Assembly (NCBI GenBank): GCA_021847645.1
Contig: JAJZQG010000051.1
Span: forward strand, 1 to 42,428
Reading direction: 5' to 3'
Origin: Myxococcales bacterium
GTDB taxonomy: Bacteria; Myxococcota_A; Polyangia; Polyangiales; Polyangiaceae
Length of the DNA: 42,428 nt
The translations under genes and the position numbers were made by a program. Below the pieces are notes generated by a model. The model saw only the letters and a list, made by a program, of their open reading frames with translations, was not told the origin of the DNA and did not search any database. Positions 19,981-27,805 of this stretch are shown in pieces; positions within the stretch are counted from its first letter, which is position 1, and every line of letters begins with the position of its first letter.

Positions 19981-20359
19981 CGCAAAAGGGCTCGCTCTCG
20001 ACGTGGCTCGCGCACCCGATCCCCAACGTGGCCATCACCGCTGCCGGCGCGATCGAGATTGGCACGTAGTGCCAGGCGCGCCGCTCCTTGCGACGCATTG
20101 CCAGCGTCGCCACTCGATGATAGCAGAACGGGGTCTCCCCGCCGCCTTCGCACGTTCGCATGCTCACGCAGCCGCCCCGGCACACCACCGCGTACTCGCA
20201 CGTCCGGCAGAAACCCGTCAGGTCGCTGGTCTCGAATCGCCGGTTGTACGCGAATGCACCCTCCCGGGAAGCTGGATGCCTGTCCGCACGATTGTGCCCC
20301 AACCTCCCGACCCCGGCCAGCCCGCCCTTCGGGATGTGCTTGCCATCCCAGCTTTCATG
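19964..20359 (-). pseudogene. C-terminal SPASM fragment of a radical SAM protein, running into a lipoprotein-like leader
   Basis: An open minus-strand frame between two stops (TAG at 20360-20362 and TAA at 19964-19966). It contains GFCRTCEYAVVCRGGC and then GETPFCYHRV, the cysteine pattern of the SPASM domain that binds an auxiliary iron-sulfur cluster in radical SAM peptide-modifying enzymes. The CxxxC radical SAM core that should precede it is absent; the synthetase gene starts just beyond. After the last SPASM cysteines the same frame continues with MRRKERRAWH, a hydrophobic stretch and LGIGCAS, which resembles a lipoprotein signal peptide. A frame change then leads into the RCC1 relic. 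It is either a fused remnant or two overlapping decayed genes. Confidence 0.7.
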
Positions 20360-20366
20360 CTAGGTT
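20340..20366 (+). promoter_or_regulatory. Candidate sigma70-type promoter of the acyl-CoA synthetase gene
   Basis: TTGCCA and TAGGTT are separated by 15 bases, with the -10 element about 33 bases before the start codon. The surrounding bases are unusually AT-rich for this window. It overlaps the end of the SPASM relic. Confidence 0.4.
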
Positions 20367-20399
20367 CGCGCCGAGCGGGGCCACCCAAAGGACGTACAC

Positions 20400-22511
20400 A
20401 TGCCAGCGAAACAAGCGGACTTCAACACCACCAAGGACATTCTCGCCACCGCCGGAATCCCCATCGTCGGCAAGACCGTCTCGAGCCGCGAAGAGGCGCT
20501 GACGATCGCTACCGAGATCGGCTTTCCCATCGCCATGAAGCTCGTCTCGCCCGACATCATCCACAAGACGGATGTCGGCGTGGTGGTGCTCGACATCGAC
20601 GACGACGCGGCGGCGTCGGACGCCTACGACCAGATCATGCGCAACGCGCGCAAGGCAGGGGCGACGCGCATCGACGGGGTGCTCGTGCAGAAGATGGCGA
20701 AGCCGGGCTTCGAGCTGCTGGTGGGTGCGCGTCAGGATCCGGTGTTCGGGCCGGTGACGATGGTCGGCCACGGCGGACGGTTCGTGGAACTGTTCAAGGA
20801 CGTTGCGCCCGGCGTGGGCTTGCTGACACGCGAGGACGTGGAGCACATGCTGGCCTCGACGATGGCTGGCAGAGTGATTGAAGGCTTCCGGGGGCCGGCG
20901 CTCGACCGGGAGGCGGCGATCGACCTCGCGATGAAGGTCTCTCGGCTGATGGACGCGCGGCCGGACATCACCGAGCTCGATCTGAACCCGGTCATCCTGT
21001 ACCCCGACGGCTTCTGCATCGTGGACGCGCGCATGATCCTCGGCGAGCCCGTGGCGCATCCGCGAGCGCAGGATCTGTCGCCCGCGCGTCTTGCGAGCCT
21101 CGAGGCGATCTTCGCGGCCAAGTCGGTCGCGGTCGTGGGCGCGTCGCGGCCCGGCAGCATCGGCGGTATCATCCTGAAGAACTCCAGCCGCGTGTCCAAG
21201 CTGTTCCCCATCAACCCGAAGCGCGACACGCTGCTGGGCCGCAAGTGCTACCCCAGCATCAAGGCCATCCCCGAGCCGGTCGACGTGGCCGTGTTCGCCG
21301 TGCCGCCCCAGGCCACCATCGACGGCTTCCGCGAGTTCTGCGAGCGAGGAGGCAAGGGGGCGCTGATCGTCAGCGACGGCTACGCCGAGATCGGCCGTCC
21401 GGATTTGGAAGACCAGCTGCGCGAGATCTCGAAGGAGTACGGCGTGGTGTACATCGGGCCGAACGGCCTGGGGGTGTTCGACAACTTCACCGGGCTCAAC
21501 ACGCTGTTCCTGCCGACGTTGCGGTCCAACCTGCCCTCCAAGGCGGGCTGCGTGGGTGTGGTCTCGCAGAGCGGCGGTATCGGCATGGAGCTGCTCGAGA
21601 TGGCAGCCGCCGACAACCTGCCGATCGGCAAGTGGGTGTCCTGCGGCAACGCCAGCGGCATCTCGATCCCTGAGCTGCTGATGAACATGGGCGACGACGA
21701 TCGCATCAAGATCATAGGCGTGTACATGGAGGGGCTGCGCAACGGCCTGCAGTTCATGGAGGTCGGGCGCAAGATATCGGCCAAGAAGCCGGTCATCGTG
21801 ATCAAGGGCGGCATGGCCGGCGGGGCCGCGGCCACCATGTCCCATACGGCATCGCTGGCGGGGAGCTTCGAGGCGTTCAAGGCCGCCTGCAAGCAAGCGG
21901 GCTTCTACCTCATCGAGGAGCTCACCGAGGATCCCAAGATCCTCATCAACGTGCTGTCGATCCTCACCACGCAGAAGCCTGCGCGAAGCAACCGCGTCGG
22001 CGTGGTGAGCGTGGGCGGCGGCGCCGCGATCCTGCTGGCCGACCAGATCACCTCTCAGGGCATGGTCCTCACGAGCTTCGCGGAAGACACCAAGAGCGCC
22101 CTCGCCCAGCTTCTCATCAGCAAGGTACACGCCGCCAACGACGACGAAAAGGCCCGCATCGCCCGTCGCGTCGCCTCCAACCCGCTCGATCTGTTCGGCG
22201 ACGCGGACGACGACCGGTTGCTGGAGGCCATTCGGATCCTCAACCGGGATCCGAACACCGACGTCATCGTGGTGGGGCTGTACTTCCAGGTGCCGTACCT
22301 GTCGGAGTACATCTGCGAGCGGCTGGTGGAGATCGAGCAGGAGATGACCAAACCGCTGATCATCTCGCCCCGCGGCTACTCGCCCTACGTGTTTCGCATG
22401 CGCGAGTACATGACAGCCCACGACGTGCACACGTACACGGTGCCGACGATCAAGCCGTTGTCGATCGCGATCGACATCTGGAAGCGATACGGCGTGGACT
22501 TCTCCGCGTGA
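20400..22511 (+). CDS. Acyl-CoA synthetase (NDP-forming), ATP-grasp domain first
   Basis: A 703-residue enzyme of the ADP-forming acetyl-CoA synthetase/succinyl-CoA ligase superfamily. The N-terminal 220 residues are the ATP-grasp (beta) part (PIAMKLVSPDIIHKTDVGGV-like segment, VTMVGHGGRFVEL, ITELDLNPV). The CoA-binding domain follows (VAVVGASRPGSIGG), then two ligase domains. The phosphorylated His is expected in TMSHTASLAG (about His482). It interconverts acyl-CoA, ADP and Pi with acid, CoA and ATP; substrate could be acetate, another short acid or an aromatic acid. The start has AAAGGA upstream. Monocistronic, with a strong hairpin after the stop. All functional motifs seem intact. Confidence 0.88.
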   Translation: MPAKQADFNTTKDILATAGIPIVGKTVSSREEALTIATEIGFPIAMKLVSPDIIHKTDVGVVVLDIDDDAAASDAYDQIMRNARKAGATRIDGVLVQKMAKPGFELLVGARQDPVFGPVTMVGHGGRFVELFKDVAPGVGLLTREDVEHMLASTMAGRVIEGFRGPALDREAAIDLAMKVSRLMDARPDITELDLNPVILYPDGFCIVDARMILGEPVAHPRAQDLSPARLASLEAIFAAKSVAVVGASRPGSIGGIILKNSSRVSKLFPINPKRDTLLGRKCYPSIKAIPEPVDVAVFAVPPQATIDGFREFCERGGKGALIVSDGYAEIGRPDLEDQLREISKEYGVVYIGPNGLGVFDNFTGLNTLFLPTLRSNLPSKAGCVGVVSQSGGIGMELLEMAAADNLPIGKWVSCGNASGISIPELLMNMGDDDRIKIIGVYMEGLRNGLQFMEVGRKISAKKPVIVIKGGMAGGAAATMSHTASLAGSFEAFKAACKQAGFYLIEELTEDPKILINVLSILTTQKPARSNRVGVVSVGGGAAILLADQITSQGMVLTSFAEDTKSALAQLLISKVHAANDDEKARIARRVASNPLDLFGDADDDRLLEAIRILNRDPNTDVIVVGLYFQVPYLSEYICERLVEIEQEMTKPLIISPRGYSPYVFRMREYMTAHDVHTYTVPTIKPLSIAIDIWKRYGVDFSA

Positions 22512-22516
22512 GCCCA

Positions 22517-22539
22517 GCCCCGCGGTGCCGCCGCGGGGC
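22517..22539. terminator. Strong bidirectional hairpin terminator candidate
   Basis: A perfect nine-base-pair stem (GCCCCGCGG/CCGCGGGGC) with a five-base TGCCG loop lies between the convergent synthetase and ferritin-like genes, five bases after the synthetase stop. Confidence 0.65.
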
Positions 22540-22547
22540 AGAGGCCA

Positions 22548-23063
22548 TCAGGCGCCTTCGAGCTCGAATTCCGGCACGTCGAACCAGTAGCCCAGGCCCT
22601 GCACCGAATCGAGCTGAGCCTGCACGATGGTCAGGTGGCCGTCCTCGATGTCGAGGAACTTGGCGAACAGGTCGCGATCGCCGGCGGGAAGCTTGCTGAC
22701 CAGGTCCTTGTAGAAGGTGCCGGTTTCGATCTCCATCTGAAGGGCGATCTTGAGCAACTCGATCTCGCCGGCGGCTGCGACGCGCTTGGCCGGGTTCTTC
22801 TGGAGGCGCTTTCGGGCCTGATCGATCCACTCGACGCCCTTGGGAAGCACCGACTTGAGCTCAGTGGCCTTGACCTTGCCGGTCTTGGTCCACTGGTCGA
22901 GGCAGTAGGTGAGGTAGTCGACGTGCCCCTGCTCTTCCTTGGCGAGAGTCTCGAAGACCTTGCGTCCCTGGGGATCCTGGATGGAGGCCGCGCCCTTGGC
23001 GTAGTGGTCCCGCACCTTGTTTTCGTAGTCGAGCGCGATCTTGATGGCTTCCTGCAGTTTCAT
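22548..23063 (-). CDS. Ferritin-like/rubrerythrin-type diiron protein
   Basis: A 171-residue four-helix protein. Candidate diiron ligands occur in the expected order: Glu in ALDYENKVRD, EEQGH, Glu in QMEIETGTFY and EDGH. The pattern is that of rubrerythrin-like ferritin domains, without the rubredoxin CxxC tail, so electron transfer must come from a partner. Such proteins reduce peroxide or handle iron in the cytoplasm. The ATG at 23063 was chosen because homology begins there and GAGAGG precedes it; in-frame upstream sequence is Pro-rich and not coding-like. It is divergent from the DnaJ-domain gene, 282 bases apart. Confidence 0.88.
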   Translation of the reverse strand: MKLQEAIKIALDYENKVRDHYAKGAASIQDPQGRKVFETLAKEEQGHVDYLTYCLDQWTKTGKVKATELKSVLPKGVEWIDQARKRLQKNPAKRVAAAGEIELLKIALQMEIETGTFYKDLVSKLPAGDRDLFAKFLDIEDGHLTIVQAQLDSVQGLGYWFDVPEFELEGA

Positions 23064-23345
23064 GGCAGCCTCTCGTGGGTTGGCACGCGTGCGGCGTGCG
23101 AAGTGTGGCGGACAGGCTGGCGGGGCGGGTTGCGGCTCACCGAGGGGGCCGGGCCCCACCGATTGCACTGCCTTGTGCCCGGATCGAGGCCGGCGCTGGC
23201 TTGGACCGGCAGGGTTGTCCGGGCATCGTCACGAGCCTTGCTCCCATCGCACCGCCTGAATCCCGTCCTTCTTAGTACGCCAAGGTTCCTGGTTCAACGC
23301 ACATCCTTTCGTGCGCACGGCGGCGCGTGTTGTACCATCCGCCCG

Positions 23346-23921
23346 ATGGACCCCAGCGTCCTGGTGCTCACCGCCGCCGCGAAGCTCGACCAAGCCTCGT
23401 ACTACGAAATCCTGCGGGTTCCGCGCGGCGTCGATCGGCCTACGCTCCAGAAGGCCTGGCACCGCTTCGCTCTGGCCTATCATCCCGACCGCCACGTCGA
23501 CGACGAACCCGACGTGCGCGAGGCCGCCACGCGGGTCTACGAACGCGGCGTCGAGGCCTACAGCGTGCTGCGCGACCCGGCCGTCGCGGCTGCCTACGAT
23601 CGCGTGCTCCAACAAGGAGGCATGCGTCTTCCGTCTTCGGAGTTCGAGCGCATCGCGCGTGAGGCCAGCAAGCCGCGCGTCGCGCCCCCCAGCATGTCCG
23701 TCAGCAGGCGTCCCCCGCCCGCCGAGCTTTCCTTCGCCGACCAGATGCAGACCGACGAGGGGCGCGAAATCGCCCGGCGCATCGAACGGCTCGTCGGCCA
23801 GCAGCGCTACCAGGACGCGTACATGCAAATCGGCCTGCTCGAGACCGTCGAGCCGCACAACCCAGCGGTCCAGGCCAGGGGCGACAAGATCGCCCGGTTC
23901 CTCCGGCGTAGAGCACGGTGA
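23346..23921 (+). CDS. DnaJ (J) domain protein
   Basis: A 191-residue protein with an N-terminal J domain (about residues 17-78) containing the DnaK-stimulating His46-Pro-Asp48 in AYHPDRH. There is no Gly/Phe region or zinc-finger, so it is not a general DnaJ. The linker is Pro/Ser/Arg-rich (VAPPSMSVSRRPPPAE). The last 60 residues are helical with a TPR-like character (YQDAYMQIGLLETVEPHNP). It probably brings DnaK to a specific client or location. The ATG at 23346 follows closely a TACCAT element, so the transcript may have little leader. The family layout is common in Myxococcota. Confidence 0.88.
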   Translation: MDPSVLVLTAAAKLDQASYYEILRVPRGVDRPTLQKAWHRFALAYHPDRHVDDEPDVREAATRVYERGVEAYSVLRDPAVAAAYDRVLQQGGMRLPSSEFERIAREASKPRVAPPSMSVSRRPPPAELSFADQMQTDEGREIARRIERLVGQQRYQDAYMQIGLLETVEPHNPAVQARGDKIARFLRRRAR

Positions 23922-23945
23922 GCCCCGCGCACGGACAAAAGGAAA

Positions 23946-23976
23946 ACGCCAGCCGGGAGGGTCGTCCAGCTGGCGT
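23946..23976. terminator. Hairpin between dnaJ-domain gene and tRNA-Leu
   Basis: ACGCCAGC pairs with GCTGGCGT around a 15-base loop, preceded by AAAA. It lies between convergent transcripts, 25 bases after the DnaJ stop, and may terminate both. Confidence 0.6.
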
Positions 23977-23992
23977 CGTTCCATCAGGTTTG

Positions 23993-24076
23993 TGCGAAGG
24001 GGGGGACTTGAACCCCCACGGGAGTTACCCCGCTAGCACCTCAAGCTAGTGCGTCTGCCAATTCCGCCACCCTCGC
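23993..24076 (-). tRNA. tRNA-Leu, anticodon GAG
   Basis: The minus strand folds as a class II tRNA of 84 bases. The acceptor is GCGAGGG with CCTTCGC (one G-U pair) plus discriminator A. The D-loop segment is TTGGCAGACGC. The anticodon loop CTTGAGG gives GAG in an ACTAGC/GCTAG-type stem. A long variable arm (CGGGGTAACTCCCG) and a T-loop GTTCAAGTC follow. The long arm and GAG anticodon both identify leucine. The 3' CCA is not encoded (CAAAC follows), so it is added enzymatically. Confidence 0.95.
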
Positions 24077-24157
24077 ATGGGCTTGGTTTCTGGCTCTGGG
24101 TCGCTGCCGAAACGGCTGCGGTACAATATGCAAGACGCGCGCATTGTCAAGCAGGAA

Positions 24158-25315
24158 CTACGCCGGAGGCGGCGTCAGCGCATCGACAATTTCCGAGATC
24201 TCGAAGGGCTTGCGAACCCACGCAGAGGCTTTGGAAAGGACCTCCTCGGCAGGAGCTCGCGCCGCCCCCGACATCAGTACCACCCGGACCGATTCGCCAC
24301 TCGACCGGATGCGCTCGAGCACCCGTGCGGCCTGCCCCTCGATCGGCGAAAGGTCCACCAGCGCCGCATCGAAGCTCTCGCCCGCCAGCATGCCCTCGAC
24401 CTGCCCGATGTTCGACGCAAGCCGCAGACTGGCTCCCCGCACCGCCAGCGCAGTCTCCAATAGCATCCACACCGCTTCGTCGTCTTCCACCACCAGGATG
24501 CGCTTGCCGTCGATCGCCGCGCTCGACGGCCGCCGCAGCCCGTTCTGCAGCTTGCCCGAGGCCTGCGGCCAGAGCAGCTCCACCTCGCCACCGGGACCCG
24601 GACGCACCAATCGCAATGCACCGCCAACGCGCTCGGACAGCACGAACGAGTGACGCAGCCCGATGCCGGCGCCGCCTTGCCGGGTCGAGGCGAGCCCCTG
24701 CGCCCCGTTCTCGATCTGCTCGGCGGAAAACCCCGGGCCGTCGTCCGTCACCACGAACCGGATACGGCCATCGTCTGCGGCGCTGGCCCGGATGACGACC
24801 TCGGCGCCGCGCGGCGAGAAGCTCAGCGCGTTGAGCAGCAGGTTGGTCAGCACCTGCATGCTGCGCATCGGCGCGGCCACCGGAAGATGACCCACCGGAT
24901 CGTGCACCTCCACGCGCAAGCGCACGCCACGCTCCTGGGCTCGAGGCTCCACGCCCGCTGCGGTCCGTGTCGAAATGTCCCGGACCGTGATCGGCGAGTC
25001 GAGCTCGGAGGTGTCGGAGCCAATGGCGGACAGCGCGATCGCCCTGCCTTGCCGCGCCCACGCCATGGCCACCTCGAGCGCACCGGGAACCGCCCCGGTT
25101 CGTGAGGCTTGCTCCGAGGCTACGTCGAGCCAGCCCAGTACGACGGTCAACGTGTTGGCTACGTCGTGCAGGGCGCCCTCGACCTCGCGCAGGTGGTCAT
25201 CGCGATGTGGTTCGTCGGTCGTTCGAGGGGCCACGGTGACACCAAGCTTAGGACATTGTGGCGTTGCGCGGCAGTCCTTTCGGAACGGATTCGTCCGTGG
25301 AGAGTGTTCGGACAC
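24158..25315 (-). CDS. Soluble hybrid histidine kinase with C-terminal receiver domain
   Basis: A 385-residue protein with no transmembrane or sensor domain. A candidate phospho-acceptor is His50 in ALHDVANTLTVVLGW. The ATPase domain has the N box (LTNLLLNALSFSPRG), the G1 box DDGPGFS and a G2-like GGAGIGL. Residues 271-383 form a receiver: acidic pocket ILVVEDD, phospho-acceptor Asp321 in LVDLSP, and Lys369 in VRKPF. Kinase and receiver in one chain suggest intramolecular phosphorelay or autoregulation, with input from a partner protein. The start codon is GTG; a later GTG (about residue 28) is possible. It is the last gene of the long minus-strand run, 48 bases after a lipoprotein gene. Confidence 0.85.
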   Translation of the reverse strand: MSEHSPRTNPFRKDCRATPQCPKLGVTVAPRTTDEPHRDDHLREVEGALHDVANTLTVVLGWLDVASEQASRTGAVPGALEVAMAWARQGRAIALSAIGSDTSELDSPITVRDISTRTAAGVEPRAQERGVRLRVEVHDPVGHLPVAAPMRSMQVLTNLLLNALSFSPRGAEVVIRASAADDGRIRFVVTDDGPGFSAEQIENGAQGLASTRQGGAGIGLRHSFVLSERVGGALRLVRPGPGGEVELLWPQASGKLQNGLRRPSSAAIDGKRILVVEDDEAVWMLLETALAVRGASLRLASNIGQVEGMLAGESFDAALVDLSPIEGQAARVLERIRSSGESVRVVLMSGAARAPAEEVLSKASAWVRKPFEISEIVDALTPPPA

Positions 25316-25363
25316 TCGGACCAGGTGAACGGCTCGGCGTTGCCTCGGGCCGTGTTGGCGTGG

Positions 25364-27145
25364 TCAGTGCGTGGTGGCCGGCAGCAGAATGCGGAACTGG
25401 CCGTTCTCGTCGGTCCGCGCTTCGGCCACCTGCAGCACTCCCTGCACGCCCGGCGCGTCCAACGACGGCGCCGGGACGGTTGCGCCAGACGGACCGAGTG
25501 GCGCGTATACTCGAAGAAGGGCCTGCTGAACCGGGTTGCCCTTGGGGTCTCGCAGCACGCCGCTCACGGGCACCGGAAAGCTGACGGTCATGGTCCCCAG
25601 GCCGCCGTTGGGGATCTTGAGCCTGGAACGCACCAGCCACGGCAACGCGCTGTCCGCGCGCGGCTGCACCGCCAGGTCGAAGCTTCCCGAATCGACCGTG
25701 AGCGCGAAGCTGCCCGTCCCGTCGGTGAAGCCCGACCCGGGACGCGGCGTGGCCGGCGGCGGCGTCAGCGACCGCTCCAGATAGCTCGTCCGTGTTGCGG
25801 CCGACGGCGTCGCCGTCACGCTCGTGTTGACCAGCGGATTGCCGCTCAGCGGATCCAACACGGTGCCGTCCATCACCGCCTTGGTCGTGACCTCGACCGT
25901 TCGCCCGGCCTGCTCCGCTGGCTCGTCCGCCACGACCCACTCGTCGGTGGTCATCGCCAGATTCGACTCGTCGGGCGGGAAGACCACGACCTGATACCGC
26001 CCCGGCAACAGGTCCACCTTCACCTGCCCCTGCTCGTCGGCTGTCACCGTGGTGTCGAACCGCGCGCTGAGGCCGGACAGGTAGTTCAACGTCAAGCTGC
26101 GCAGACGAACGCTGGCGCCCTTCACGCCCACGATTTTGCCGGGCGATGCATCGCCGTCGACCACCTGCGCCTTGACACGGACCGGTGACAGGCTCCGTAG
26201 CGAGGTCAGGTCCAGACCGATCTGGCCGTTGCCGTCGAGGTCGAGCACCGACAGGTCCCACAGGATCGAGGGCGCGACGATTCCGTCGGGCGGCTCGACG
26301 CGAACCAGCGGAGCCTCGCCGCCATCGACGCGGTGATACTTCAGCGTGAAGTCGGTGGCCTGGCCGGCAGCCCACGTGTGGACCGTGGAGATCACCTGGC
26401 CTTGGCTCGGGTCGAGCAACGAGACGCTCCAGCCGGCGAGCAACGCGGGATCGTCGATCTTGACCGTGCCTTGCAGCTCGCTGGGCTTGGCGACGTTCAA
26501 TGCGTAGGGCACGTCGCCCGGTCCCTGGAACGACAGCCCGCGCACCAACACCGGGGGGAATTCCGACACGCAGTCGGACAAAGGCGACACGTAGACGTCG
26601 TAGGATCCGGACGGCACGCGCGTTTCGAACTCCCAGCCCCCCGCAGCCAGCTGGGAGTTGGCCTCGTACGTCGCTGAGGGAAGGCCCCAAGCGGCCTCCG
26701 AACGCGTGATCTGGACGTGGACGCCAAGCGACTTGTCCGCGGCGTCATAGCTCGCGACGCAGGTGGACGACTGGCCGAAGTCCACCGAGACACGTCCCTG
26801 CACATTGGCGTATTGGGGCAGATCCAGGTCGCGGGCGAAGTCGGCGATCTGCACGCCGTCGACCGGCACGAGAAACGAGTCGCCCGCGCCGTAGAACGCG
26901 GTGGCCGGCGGGACAGCCTCGACGATGACGTCGGTCAACTGACCCAGCGCCGCCACGCACATGCCCGACCGGCACTGCGCGTCGGGACCGCACTCGGCCT
27001 GGGTGGAACACGAGTTGACGACGGACGAGGCTGCAGCCTGCTCGTCGAACGCCTGCACCGAGCAGCCTTGCGCAGCCGCGGCGAGCGCCAGAGCGGCGGC
27101 TGTGCAACCCCATCGTCCAAGCCATGCAAGGAGTGGCGCCTTCAT
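25364..27145 (-). CDS. Lipoprotein with carboxypeptidase-regulatory-like beta-sandwich repeats
   Basis: A 593-residue exported protein with a signal sequence ending in AAAQGC. A short cysteine module (CSTQAECGPDAQCRSGMC) follows the anchor. The rest reads as successive beta-sandwiches of the CarboxypepD_reg/transthyretin-like type. Examples are YDVYVSPLSDC, GQVKVDLLPGRYQVVVFPPD, VMDGTVLDPLSGNPLVN, FTDGTGSFALTVDSGSFDLAVQ and VSGVLRDPKGNPVQQALLRVYAPLG, ending in TDENGQFRILLP. Such domains bind or present surface ligands. It begins nine bases after the preceding lipoprotein gene, so the two are co-transcribed and likely act together at the outer membrane. Confidence 0.85.
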   Translation of the reverse strand: MKAPLLAWLGRWGCTAAALALAAAAQGCSVQAFDEQAAASSVVNSCSTQAECGPDAQCRSGMCVAALGQLTDVIVEAVPPATAFYGAGDSFLVPVDGVQIADFARDLDLPQYANVQGRVSVDFGQSSTCVASYDAADKSLGVHVQITRSEAAWGLPSATYEANSQLAAGGWEFETRVPSGSYDVYVSPLSDCVSEFPPVLVRGLSFQGPGDVPYALNVAKPSELQGTVKIDDPALLAGWSVSLLDPSQGQVISTVHTWAAGQATDFTLKYHRVDGGEAPLVRVEPPDGIVAPSILWDLSVLDLDGNGQIGLDLTSLRSLSPVRVKAQVVDGDASPGKIVGVKGASVRLRSLTLNYLSGLSARFDTTVTADEQGQVKVDLLPGRYQVVVFPPDESNLAMTTDEWVVADEPAEQAGRTVEVTTKAVMDGTVLDPLSGNPLVNTSVTATPSAATRTSYLERSLTPPPATPRPGSGFTDGTGSFALTVDSGSFDLAVQPRADSALPWLVRSRLKIPNGGLGTMTVSFPVPVSGVLRDPKGNPVQQALLRVYAPLGPSGATVPAPSLDAPGVQGVLQVAEARTDENGQFRILLPATTH

Positions 27146-27154
27146 CGGCTCACC

Positions 27155-27784
27155 TCACTGCACCCCCGCATCGGCGGCAGCCGTCATGCCCGGGCAGCTC
27201 GCGACCGCCACCACCGACGGGTCGCCCTTGATCATCCACCAGACGACCAACGCCGAGTCGGTCTGATCGGCTGGAATGTCGGCGCTGTCCCAGCGATGAG
27301 AGACCACGAACGCGACCTGATAGCAGCCGTCGGGCAGGAAGCCCGGCAACATCGGCAGCGAGGCGCTGATCGACCGTGGGTTGTCGAACGTGTCGGGTGG
27401 CACGGTCTCGCCGACGCCCAGGTACAGGTACTTCTGGTCGGGGTCGGTCTGGTAGTTGACGAACACGCGCGCCGATAGCGGGCGCCCGTTGTCTTCGGCC
27501 CTGACATCAGCGCTGAAGGTGATGCGGTCGGTGTTGTCGGTGACGCGCAGCAGCTTGGTCAGCGGTACCGGCGTGCCTCCTTGTGCCGGTGTCGCCAGCG
27601 CCGTGTTCGCGTCGATGAACGGAGGGGAGGGCACCGGCTCGGGGTACGCCGTCGTCGACGTCACAAGGCAGCTGGGTGCACCAAACAACAGCACGACCCA
27701 GGCGTGAAGCGAAAGCCGTGCCAGTAGCGGGAAATCAGCGATCGTCCACGATCGACCCGGTCCTGATGCTGACATTGACGTCAT
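27155..27784 (-). CDS. Hypothetical lipoprotein
   Basis: A protein of up to 209 residues. A hydrophobic segment (LSLHAWVVLLFGAPSC) ends in a lipobox-like APSC. The mature part has beta-strand-like sequences (TDRITFSADVRAED, ARVFVNYQTD, YQVAFVVSHRW) and two cysteines near the C-terminus (DGCYQV, ASCPG). It contains no family signature known to me. It starts 21 bases after the giant TPR gene and is followed at nine bases by the larger lipoprotein, so these three are probably one transcript. It might be a small accessory subunit of the larger lipoprotein. Confidence 0.78.
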   Translation of the reverse strand: MTSMSASGPGRSWTIADFPLLARLSLHAWVVLLFGAPSCLVTSTTAYPEPVPSPPFIDANTALATPAQGGTPVPLTKLLRVTDNTDRITFSADVRAEDNGRPLSARVFVNYQTDPDQKYLYLGVGETVPPDTFDNPRSISASLPMLPGFLPDGCYQVAFVVSHRWDSADIPADQTDSALVVWWMIKGDPSVVAVASCPGMTAAADAGVQ

Positions 27785-27805
27785 GGTGCCCGCGCTCCGC
27801 CGCCA

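Noticed and set aside
20355..22430. 691-codon minus-strand frame opposite the acyl-CoA synthetase
   Set aside because: Antisense shadow; the His/Asp/Val-rich translation is typical of the complement of a GC-rich coding sequence.
23331..23345. TACCAT before the DnaJ-domain gene as full promoter
   Set aside because: A -10-like element is present, but no acceptable -35 element at normal spacing was found.
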